This document shows positions 54,596-64,000 of a DNA stretch of 64,000 nucleotides, one piece after another. Both the position numbers and the translations under genes were made by a program. The stretch's first letter is position 1. Each line of letters begins with the position of its first letter. The notes under the pieces were generated by a model. It was given only the letters and a program-made list of their open reading frames with translations, was not told where the DNA came from and did no database searches. The stretch is from contig CM041298.1 of the NCBI GenBank assembly GCA_023052935.1, forward strand, positions 65,125,838 through 65,189,837. Direction: 5' to 3'. This DNA comes from Piezodorus guildinii (lineage: Eukaryota; Arthropoda; Insecta; Hemiptera; Pentatomidae).

Positions 54596-54704
54596 CGAAA
54601 TTCTGAAAATGAAAGATTCATCAAAATGAGGAAAACTCTTCAGGGAAGTTCATTCGTCTACTATTGATTGGAAATAATCACGTATTTATAACAGGTTTTT
54701 TAAT

Positions 54705-55085
54705 TATTTTATTTATAAAGAAAAAATACTAAGGAAAAGGAGGATTGACTTCGATGATTACATTCCGAGAATGGATCCAACAAGGACAACTAAAAGAATC
54801 TTTGACTTTTTCGCAACAAGAAAACCAAACCGAACTGGTTTAAGTAGACTTGGGAATGACCTACGAGAGTTCAAAATTACACAGAAGAGATGTTAGTGAA
54901 TGGAAATGCGAAGAACATCACCATGAACAAAATGATGAGGTTCCAGGACAGGGTCAAGACCAAACGGCAATACAGTGTTTCCCACGAAGACAAGAAGATA
55001 AGATCTGAAGGGATGAAGAAATACTGGGCAGACAGAAAATCACCGATTGATTTAACGTACCTCATAGTGGGTAAAACGGAAATTT
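54705..55085 (+). mobile_element. LINE C-terminal fragment upstream of CFAP70
   Basis: Reads IDFDDYIPRMDPTRTTKRIF then DFFATRKPNRTG and, in another frame, HEDKKIRSEGMKKYWADRKS, the conserved last residues of an insect LINE group (compare -SERMKxYWAxKK). It begins only about 110 bases upstream of the CFAP70 start codon and points the opposite way. Confidence 0.7.
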
Positions 55086-55579
55086 AAAAAATAAAATAAT
55101 AATCACGAATGTGATGAAGAAAATATTCTAAACATCGGTACTTTATGAAAGGAAATGAGAATTATAGCTGCAGTACAGTTTTCATAGTTTAAGATCCCAA
55201 TACGCCGTGACAGTCAACATTTGAAACTGCTGTAGATACTGTTTTGACCGCATGTACACTCTTGTCGCAGTAAAAACGCGTTATCATGCTTATTACTGAA
55301 TCTCTTAACACCTCTCTACCACTGCATTACCTACTTCTGCTTTTACCCCATATATGATTTTAATATAAATCAGGAATTCTCAGGACAGCAAAATGTAATA
55401 ATCAACCTCCGGTAGTAAATAATCAACTCAGTTTTGCTAAGGGACGCAGGATCGAGAGGTAGAGGAGAGTTATGCCCTTACTCAGGGTTAAGAGAATACA
55501 ATTAATATCTTGATAAGGTTTAGATCCTTTAAGGTGAAGATGAAATTCTGTTAATAAAATTATAGGCTGATATACAACT

Positions 55580-56110
55580 TCAGCACTTTTTTATTGAAAA
55601 TCAAACCAAAACGTTTCAGACGTTCAGGCATGAGGCTTTTGGTTGTAAGCATCCACTCACACTAGATAAAATTGTTCCTATGCACCTGAAGATCGCATTT
55701 TAGCCGAAACGATGTACATTAATTTTTAATAAAAGAGTGGTGAAGTTATATATCAGACTCCAATTGTATTCATTAATATCTTGATTGTACTGGAACTAAG
55801 ACCACCAGTATACAGCGAAGAGGAAGTTTGTATATGAGCTTCTATGGATGAAAGAGAGCTAAGGCTGAGAACGCAGTAAATATACTCCGATCTTAGGTAG
55901 ACAAAAAGATTGAGATAATGCCTCACACATAACTCTTGCTCATTTAGATACGAACAGGCGTACTCCAACAGCTTATTCCATTCGACCCTTTCTGTCGCAA
56001 ATCTTCTCCAGCGGTGTACACCAAAAACCTTCATGTCTGCGTCGTCCCACCCTCGCTTTCGTCCACCTCCAGTAGAGCAGCTTTCTGGCGAATCTACTGA
56101 GATATATCCT
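55580..56110. mobile_element. LINE tail (minus) beside a Penelope-like terminal motif
   Basis: Minus strand at 56020-56110: GRKRGWDDADMKVFGVHRWR and RFATERVEWNKLLEYA, the usual C-terminal motif of RTE-type LINEs. At 55680-55720 plus strand, CCTGAAGATCG and CCGAAACGATG, with ATAAAAGAGTGGTGAAG after, resemble the ends of Penelope-like elements. The second call is weak. Confidence 0.45.
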
Positions 56111-56169
56111 CTCAACATACCCATCTTAATTTCAACGAGTGGTAATAAAAAATCTTTTTCAGTCAACTC

Positions 56170-57250
56170 CTTACTAGGTTATTGTAGAAGCATTAAACGG
56201 TAATGTTTATGGAATGTTGTACGTTGCAGCATAACATGACTTCAGGAGCTATTAACTAACTTGTAGATATTACAAAACAAACATACCACGAAAATATTTA
56301 GTAAATAATGGCTGCCTACTACATTCGAGTGACCATTAAAGAACAACGGAAGAAAATATCATACTCCCAAAGTATTTGTTCAAGGACAGTCCTTAACAAG
56401 TGCAAATGTTGTGTGATTAAAAGGCACCAATATTTTGAGCCCTGCATCTTGTGAGCCTGTCAAGAAAAGTGAATGCTAGTCATGAAAAGATAGTCAGCGA
56501 AGTCAAGAAAGTATGTGTGTGGTTGAAAGGACAGTGAATGGAGTTTTAGAACAGTACACTATGATTGAGTATAAGAAACACCAGGGATGCTGAGTAGAGG
56601 GAAATGATGGACAAGTGGCTAGTTACAGAAACAAGTAAGAGTTCTAACCAACATCATATTCAGAATTTACAATACCATTCAAACAACAAAAAAGCATTTT
56701 ATTTTCAATTTTAATATAAACATTAAAGATCATACATTGTTAATGAAGTCAATGTTTAAAATACCTAAAATACAGTCCACTCTCTAATCTCAATATTGTC
56801 ATGATACATGGCAATATTCATAAAGAACAAAATAAATGAACTGTAGGGATCAAAAAACAGTATTCGTTGTTAAAATTATGGGCATATTAAGTCTACTGTG
56901 ACCATGTCAGGTGTGGGCATCAACATGAAAGCTCTTCACGCCAGAAGCTATGGGATACAGCAGCTTCATGTGCCATTTGCCAAGAAAGTTATATATTTCT
57001 TTAACTTTAATCTGCAATACTTCCCGTTTGCTCAAAAAGTAATTTCACAGACTACATTTCAGTAACTCAAGTATTTGAATCTATCAAAATGGACTGCTTT
57101 TCAAACTTTAGTCAATCCTTCCTTCGACTTACTATCTTATTTTTTACTGTTTTCTTTCCGAAAGGTTTTTCACTGACAGGGCAAAGATACGTCTTCTTTG
57201 CGCACAAACAGAGACGGACTTTATATTATAGATTATATTATATTATAGGG
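56170..57250. other. Region upstream of CFAP70, nothing recognised
   Basis: No coding or repeat signature supported. Confidence 0.45.
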
Positions 57251-57475
57251 ACGGAAAATATTATAGATGTCATAGCTTTCTCACCACACTTGCTAAACAT
57301 AACTAAGGCTCCAAAGACCCTTCCGCATTTTATATATTTAAAATATTTACAAGACTGGTTTAAAAAAATCATAATTAAACTCAACAGTGACAAATCACAA
57401 CACATCATCCTTAATCTTCACAATGCCACCTTCTGCTTGCTATTTTCGTTCAAGATTGGACAATACCAGCATTAA
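57250..57475 (+). mobile_element. Jockey-like LINE fragment
   Basis: LKYLQDWFKKIIIKLNSDKS then QHIILNLHN corresponds to the LxxWFxKWKIKINxxKSxHI segment after the RT. About 200 bases. Confidence 0.65.
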
Positions 57476-58079
57476 TAAGCAGTGATTCCTAACTAGGTTG
57501 TTATATAACCATGAAGTTAACTATTTAGTTATGAAATACAATCTATAAGTTTAATAATACACTATTTGTTCAATAACAATCTTTCCTTTTACATGTTCAC
57601 GAGTTTTAATAGTTAAAAATAAAACAGAATGCTAGCGAATAATTAACGAATACACAGGATAAAACTAAGGCAAGGGATGAAATATGTAAATTACTTGAAG
57701 TATTAACACTTTTACTTCATTATTTTTTTAAAATCTGTTCAATAGTCAAAGAGTAGATGTAAATTATCCATACGACTTTGCAATCTTGTTTCGATTACAA
57801 TAAAAGAAACCCTTACCCTTTCTTATCCTTTTCAATTCAAAATACTGAGTTTTCCGAAATTTTCAGTATTTGTTGTATTTCTTAACCCTAAAATACAAAT
57901 AACACAAAAACTGTAAAAAAACAGATGTTTTTTTTTATTATCTAATCAATAACTTAGGTTAGGTTACTTATTTTTCTTAGGCGATCAACTACAAGGTCAT
58001 TACGCCCTCTAATCAATAACAATGCAGATAGGCGCATAAATATATTGATAGAAAATAGTGATAAAATATTAGCTTTTAT

Positions 58080-58112
<33 letters not shown>

Positions 58113-58439
58113 TGGTTTAACTAACCTTAAACACAAGCGTGTAAGAACGCACGCGGTGTTCGAGTTCTGAAACGGGTGTAATGTACTACGCATGTTCTGA
58201 CAGCTTTCCGCTAGTCTGTGGCTCGGTGTGGGGACAAACAGTTCCCAACTTCAATAACTTTAAACTCGATTTTCACCATAGATACTGTTTTCTCGTATAT
58301 CATGAAGTTTCATAATATCTTCTTAGTTGCTTGGAAGAAAATTGTTTCTTAATAATTTTTTTAATTAAGTATTTTTGCTACTTTAAAGTATGCATTACTT
58401 CATCTTGACTAACGTTTTACTTCGAAACCTCATATAAGA
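57476..58439. other. Region upstream of CFAP70, nothing recognised
   Basis: Contains a T-run of about 28 bases at 58083-58110. No coding or repeat feature supported. Confidence 0.45.
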
Positions 58440-59640
58440 CTGAAACGTTTGCTTCAACACTTACTAGACAGACGTTTTAATCTCCTACTAAACCACAAAC
58501 CACAAATCATAAGGCCAATCTGAACATACGAAGTTGAGCTATGGGGCTCTATTAAACCATCGAATTCATCTCGTACCCAATCCTTAAGGGCCGGCCACAC
58601 TTTGCGGAGTGTAAAAATGAATTTTCCGATCGGATAGAAATTACGACATTTACATAGGAAGCCCATGAGAATTGCCAAAGGTTCGCCACACTCAGCGGAA
58701 AGGAAAGGCAATGGCCGGTTGACTCCGATGGAAATAGTAGAGGAGAGGATTCAAAAGACGAATTTCCTTTTCCCGCCTTTCCACTCCGCCTAGTGTGGCC
58801 GGGGAAACGGAGGGTAATGACGACTCCGATTGTGTTCGGTAGACTGCGGCTGTCCTCGTGAGTGACCGGTTCCCCATACGTTCCAGTTCGTGCCTCCTAC
58901 TAATTGTCGTTTTTCATTGTTACTATTGTTTTTAGTCTGTCCCGAGATGGAAGAAGAATTTATTTTAAAGTCGGAAAAATATAACGAGCTGTATGATCCT
59001 GATCCTAGATATGACAAAATCTTCTGAACTGCTGCTTCTCTTTGTAATTTATTAAAACAATAAAACAAATTAAGTAAAAAGGTGATTACACACTTCGCCG
59101 TTCATAATGAACAATGCAACAATCAGTGAACGTTTCCTCCTTGAGTTAAATGGAATTGCTCGTCAGGGAAGTAGGTGGCGGTAGGCAATTTCCTTTCCTC
59201 TTCGCTGAGTGTGGCCACCTCTAAAAATCGTCTTGCCTTTCCTCAGCTTTCATCTCCTCTAAGTGTGGCCGGCCGTTACAATCCAAAATCCTTAGTAAAA
59301 TCCTGAATGCTCTTACTTTGTTTCCAATAAACTCATCCATAAGTACCTTAATGTTCCATATGTTGCGGACTTAGTCCAAACCAGCCTTCCACCTTATACA
59401 TATATTATTATCTTATCCTTACACGATAAACTCCATTCCACTCTAACCTACTACTTTCACTCCTATCTTCCTGTTCGATTCTTCATAATACACCGAAGAG
59501 TCTGACAAGAAGAAGCTGGTTTAGAATATTTACTGCAATGCTTAGCTTCTTCATACTTTTGTCTATTGGTAAGTAGTATTTACTGGTTTTATTATGTAAT
59601 ACAATTGTAAATTTCTATAAATAATTCTTTAAACAGGTAT
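58440..59640 (+). mobile_element. Jockey-like LINE 3' fragment, split by a Harbinger-like element
   Basis: Left part (58455-58586) reads RRFNLLLNHKPQIIRPI-type sequence; right part (59276 on) continues IQSKILSKILNALTLFP. Joining across one TTA gives the order seen at 45040-45200. Confidence 0.78.
58587..59275. mobile_element. Harbinger-like non-autonomous DNA transposon, TTA duplication
   Basis: Inverted ends GGGCCGGCCACACTT and AAGTGTGGCCGGCC, flanked by TTA at 58584-58586 and 59276-59278. The host Jockey sequence is intact when the insert and one TTA are removed. Several sub-terminal repeats of CCACACTNNGCGGA in both orientations. A 26-codon frame at 58947 (MEEEFILKSEKYNELYDPDP) resembles the start of the MADF-type second protein of PIF/Harbinger elements. 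Confidence 0.8.
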
Positions 59641-60089
59641 TATGTCTCTATCCTGCTCATCAATCCAAATAGCTCGGAATAATAATTTTTATCTGTAAGA
59701 TCTTTAAATTAAGTGAGCTATTACCCTGGATGTTTGATAAGTAGGTCGTATCCTATCTGTTAAATATATTTTTATCAACACCGACAGTAAGTGCCAAGGG
59801 AGAATTTTTCGAACCATTCACGGGTTACCAATGATGTACTGAGAGGAGTGGAAGAAGGATAGGTTCACCTGACATATTCTGTTAGGTCCAGGATTCTCGC
59901 AATCTCCAATAGGAAGTTTAGGTTTAGAATTATATATCAGAGATCAAGTCGATCACCATTAAGAAAGGGTAAATGAATCGAACCGAAGACTGTACAAAAG
60001 ATCGATTCCGTCGTCTCTTATGTTTCAAAACTGTTTCCTCCATCATCATTCCCCTCTTTGAGTGAGGCAGTATGGCGTGCAGCCGTCTT
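59641..60089. other. Region upstream of CFAP70, nothing recognised
   Basis: No feature supported. Confidence 0.4.
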
Positions 60090-60700
60090 TGAGGTGAACT
60101 GGAAGCAAAACTCAAACGTATTATGAACTGTGCAAGACGATTCCTTTTTGGGATCAACAGAGACACGCATTAAGTTAAGCTGACTCTATCCTCATTAAAG
60201 ATTTCACCATTTTTTAGTTTTCCCGTTCTATCAGGTAATCAAAACTCAGTGCCCCAATTATAGTTTATAAATCCTTGACTCTGTCCTGTTCTGCCAGATC
60301 ATGTCTTTCTGGCACCTACCCTCCTCCTCAACGTATTACTGCGTTTGACCAGTTCTTTCTTACCAAAGCACCCTTACTTTGGAATTCTACCCCAACAGTG
60401 ATCCGTCATGGAACTGCTTCCTCCTTTAAATCGCTCCTTTTCAAACGAATAAACTTTTCCGAATCAAATAAATAATCACCTCTCAGTGCAGATGCTGGAA
60501 ATCACAATTTGGCTTCGTTTTCTATAATATTTTGATTTTATTTAATTGTAATAATTACCTTATTTGTTATTTATTACCTTAACCATACAGCTCGATTTGT
60601 ATATACATAGACAGTATCTAAGTATACTTTATTAATTTAGTTAGCTTATTGATATTTAAATTTAAGAGCACACTCTTCTGGTCATCAAACTTGTAAATTT
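60090..60700 (+). mobile_element. CR1/Jockey-type LINE C-terminal fragment and 3' UTR
   Basis: LEAKLKRIMNCARRFLFGIN, then a frame change and SCLSGTYPPPQRITAFDQFF with LTKAPLLWNSTPTVIRHGTA, ending ESNK at 60475; AT-rich 3' UTR after. Same family as 40080 and 53153. Confidence 0.8.
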
Positions 60701-61650
60701 ATTTATACCTGGTATGAACCGAATTCCATTTCATTTGTAGTGATAAAATAGTACGTGAAGTCGAAGAAATAATAAATCTAAATGCAACAACATTGATGAA
60801 AGGTTCCTTACTTTGAAGGAACAACAATTCCTACACGTGTTTAGAATAGTTTATTAAGCAGGAGAGTTTAAAAGATAGGATGAGCATTCAGGAGGGTGCA
60901 GAAAGATGAACTGTGAAGCATCCACTCTTAATTAACCAATGCAAATTAATATAATTGATAGATTAGCATAGCGAAGGTTGAATGGTTGTTGAGTTGGGGA
61001 ACGGATGCGCTTGATAGACCGAAACGTGGGTGAAAGGATTGTTAAAGGAAAGTGGTCAGTATATGAAGTACAGTCATCTGCATCTCTAAACCTTATATCA
61101 TTAATATGATTATTATTTTGATAGTAAACTAGTGTCCCGCTCCTGCAATTTAAATGTTGTGTTATTTATAATAAAAAAGTAACGTTTGATCAATCAAGAG
61201 TTAATCTCTTCGGGATCATGAGCACAACATAACGAAAAATGCACTTGGAAAGAAAATATTATTTTTATTTTATAACATCTATTTATTATTAAAAATTAGA
61301 AAAATGAATTGTTAAATAGATCAAAATTGGTTTAGTTAATTCGTTTATTATGCTAATTGGTTCCTATTTTATTCAGTTTATTACTATTTTATATTTCGAA
61401 TAAAAAGTTCTAAATGCACTTACAGGAAATAATGACCTTATTAATGGTGAAAACCGCATCAATATGCGTCACTTGGTTTTGAATGGGTTCGCGGAAACCA
61501 AGAATTGCGTTATAATTTTTAATATAGAGATACGAGCTGACCTGGCACACGGATTTCTGCCATATAAATCATTTCTAGCGAATATTTTGGTTGTTTTACA
61601 AAAAAAACCAAAAAAAACGAATGTAATGAGTGTGTGGTTAGGACCTAAAT
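60701..61650. other. Region upstream of CFAP70, nothing recognised
   Basis: No coding or repeat signature supported. Confidence 0.4.
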
Positions 61651-61815
61651 TATATAAAAAATGAAAGAATTTGGTAACTAGATTGAAAGAATAACCAACT
61701 AATGAAAAAAGCGAAAATATTTTATAAAGTAATTTTTTGACATAAGAATAGTAATATAGATGTGCAATATACCATTGGAAAGCTAAAGATTTTAGAAAAA
61801 ATAATAATAATAAAA
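61650..61815 (-). mobile_element. (CA)n-family repeat, truncated copy 5
   Basis: Carries the inverted GATGTGCAATATACCATTGG and AAAGCTAAAGATTTTAGAAA blocks seen in copies 1-4; other parts missing. Confidence 0.55.
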
Positions 61816-61819
61816 AATA

Positions 61820-62330
61820 TTATGTTATATACAAATTTGTATAAGGTGAAACTTTATTACTGATTTTATCTCTGTGATAAGATGGCAAAATGTTATAAAT
61901 TAGGATAGAAGAAAGTTTATTCGTTACAGAGTGAGGAGCATTTAGGATTTTACGATGGATTATGGGTTGTAGGGATTGGATACGGTAAGAATTTGATGGT
62001 TTAGTAGAGCCCCAAAGCTCTTCTCCGTAAGTCCATATAGGCCGTATGATAATCATGTAGATGAGCCTTTTGTAGTTAAGTGGAAGGTTAGAACGTTTGT
62101 CTAGTAAGTGTTGAAGTACCCGAAAACGTCAAGCAGTTTCTTGTCCTTTTAGTCTTGTATGAGGAATCTAAGTAAGGCATTTGTCAAGATGGAGTGCTAG
62201 ATATCGGATCTGTTCAACCAAGACAAGAGGAGTGTTATTGAAGGATACTGTACGGCTGGATGTCATAGGTTTACGACGAAGAGTAAAGATAATTTGGTGG
62301 GGTTTGTTGGAATTGATTTTAATTCTCCAC
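61820..62330 (-). mobile_element. Jockey-like LINE fragment
   Basis: Minus strand: PHQIIFTLRRKPMTS, IRYLALHLDK, then NYKRLIYMIIIRPIWTYGEE and SLQPIIHRKILNAPHSVTNK, closely matching the copy at 9480-10360. Confidence 0.8.
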
Positions 62331-62479
62331 CACCACACCATTCCTTCCTACCAAATATGCATTTTAAAAAAACCCATAAAAAATCGGTCGAGCAGTTTCG
62401 GAGGAGTATGATTCCCCCTGACACGTTATTTTTATACATTAGATTACTTTTAGGGTAAATGATCGATTTAGTGCCAGGG

Positions 62480-62910
62480 CTGATATCATTACTTTTAATA
62501 TTAGGGTAAGACCTTACACAGCCTTTATACTGAACCGTACCTGGTGGCCATGAGCGACCACACAGCCAACTTCATCACCTTCCTGCGGAGGACATGTATG
62601 GCTTTTATGATGCAGTGGTACACAGCTGATTGGCTTACCCCCGGAGGCAATGAACTGCCCCCCCTAGGTTCTGGGAGGGGGCGACCAAGGTGGGGAGGAT
62701 CCTGTATGGCCAGTCGGTGATGTACCATGCTCCCCATCGCAGTGCTGTTCCAAGTGGCCCTTATAGGTAAGTCATGCCACTTTCACTCTACAGTTATGTC
62801 ACTACGGGAGTCAATCCCGCACAATGGCCTAACGGGACAACGGGTGTGGATGCCGAGCATACTTCGGCGCTCGATTGTGACAAGGGCTTCGATTAGGGTT
62901 GACGTTTGAA
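62480..62910. other. GC-rich island of unknown origin
   Basis: Clearly richer in G+C than all surrounding DNA. Open stretches exist on both strands (minus strand 62525-62737 and a plus-strand frame MSDHTANFITFLRRTCMAFM), but none matches a recognised family. It may be a fragment of an undescribed mobile element. Confidence 0.4.
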
Positions 62911-64000
62911 GCGGTTTCATAATAGGAAATTATACAATTAAGTAACGACTCATATATCAGTGATGCTTGGGCAATATAGCATAAGTTTTGAAATGTGAAG
63001 TTTGTAGGAAGATTTTCCAAAGTTCTGAAAAATCATTTTATAACATGTCTAAGTATTTCTTAGTTTATGAATATATGATCTCATTAAAATGCAAACTAAT
63101 ATTATTTATATGAAAACATGAACACCTGATTTTCATAAAAATGACTATAAGTCCTTTTGCCCAAACACCAGTGATATAAAATAAATATTTAACTACTTCT
63201 ATAGAGAAAAAAAAAAGGCACTAAAAATATGTTCATCGTACCCAATTACAAATTTATCAATTAACGAAAATATTATGAAATTAGACTTCCAAGAAGAGAC
63301 AACCTTGACCATAATAGTAATAACTGATTATTTCTTTGATCCTTGATCTTAGACAAATCAGATACTACGCTAAAATTAAGATATCTTCTTTTTTATCGAG
63401 CCAAGTTTTCCATGGTTCAATTCCAAAAAGTACGGAACCGCATCATTGTTTCCTCGCATTTCCAAACAATAGCCTTTACAATCCATTCGATTTCTCCATT
63501 GAAAGCATACTGGGAACCCGGAAAGACTTGCAGTATGTGAGTCTTGATAAATATTTTATTTCTGCTTCTCGAATTTATTTAATTTTGTTTGCCTTTACAC
63601 ATAAACTAAAAACATTATTTATATAAATTTATAATTACTTTAAGTTTTAATATCAGGATCTAATTACAATGGGAAGAGCAATATACAGCTGTAATTTCAT
63701 GACCCATACGGTAAAGATTTCAGGCCGACTTTCGAAAAGACGTCTCTGTCTTTGAGGATCTGTTGCGACAATAAATTAAAAAAAAAAAAAAAAAGGAGAA
63801 AAAAAAAGAAGTTGTCCTTGAGTTCAAGCTTCAACGAGATACAGGCTCCAGTCTCCTACAAGAAAAAAAAATAAGACTTCGTATTTCATTTGTAGAAGGC
63901 CTATGCATACATTTCGAAATTTAAAAAAATAATTACACTATGCCTGATAATTCACTAAGTTACGAATTTCATCATAGCAAATAGGTAATATAATAAATAA
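62911..64000. other. Region upstream of CFAP70, nothing recognised
   Basis: AT-rich. A SINE-like or LINE-like A-run at 63778-63794; no coding feature supported. Confidence 0.4.

Noticed and set aside
57089..57475. 128-codon plus-strand frame as a host gene
   Set aside because: Only its last third resembles anything, and that part is Jockey RT; the first part is low-complexity hydrophobic sequence.
1..64000. CRISPR arrays, bacterial operons, or integrated viral genomes
   Set aside because: No regular spacer arrays, no bacterial gene layout, and no viral structural or replicase gene beyond retrotransposon sequence.

Overview
The window is AT-rich animal DNA, almost certainly from an insect (mariner, RTE, Jockey, I, Copia and several tRNA-derived SINE families, plus (TTA)n and (CA)n runs). 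The order cannot be fixed from the sequence; a hemipteran is a guess. No bacterial, viral or plasmid gene organisation is present.

One host gene dominates. Fifteen coding exons on the minus strand, from 54595 down to 2954, splice in phase into about 1,414 residues that match the layout of CFAP70 (TTC18), an axonemal protein of motile cilia and sperm flagella. It starts with MPPKKAKK at 54595, passes through beta-rich N-terminal segments, a charged coiled-coil insert, a large Ser/Lys-rich insert and a helical TPR region, and runs off the left edge of the window. One exon (27042..28526) carries a one-base frame disruption.

Nearly all the rest is transposon sequence in the introns or upstream of the gene. 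Left to right: a TA-flanked element (151-1330); SINE-A; a (CA)n-bearing element holding a SINE; an RTE-like LINE cut by a deleted mariner (6050-8262); a Jockey remnant; a nearly complete RTE LINE carrying a second SINE family (11086-14505); a foldback element with 9-bp duplications (17950-18938); a gag-only LTR element and a solo LTR (20565-26019); another deleted mariner; a nested stack of SINE, mariner and Copia (31196-35141); more SINEs; an I-like LINE lacking most of ORF2 (49790-52006); and, upstream of the gene, LINE tails and a Harbinger-like element with a TTA duplication (58587-59275).

The transposons are mostly internally deleted derivatives with intact ends and clean target duplications, so the order of insertion can be read directly at several loci. 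No CRISPR array, rRNA or functional tRNA gene was seen; the tRNA-like A/B boxes all belong to SINEs.
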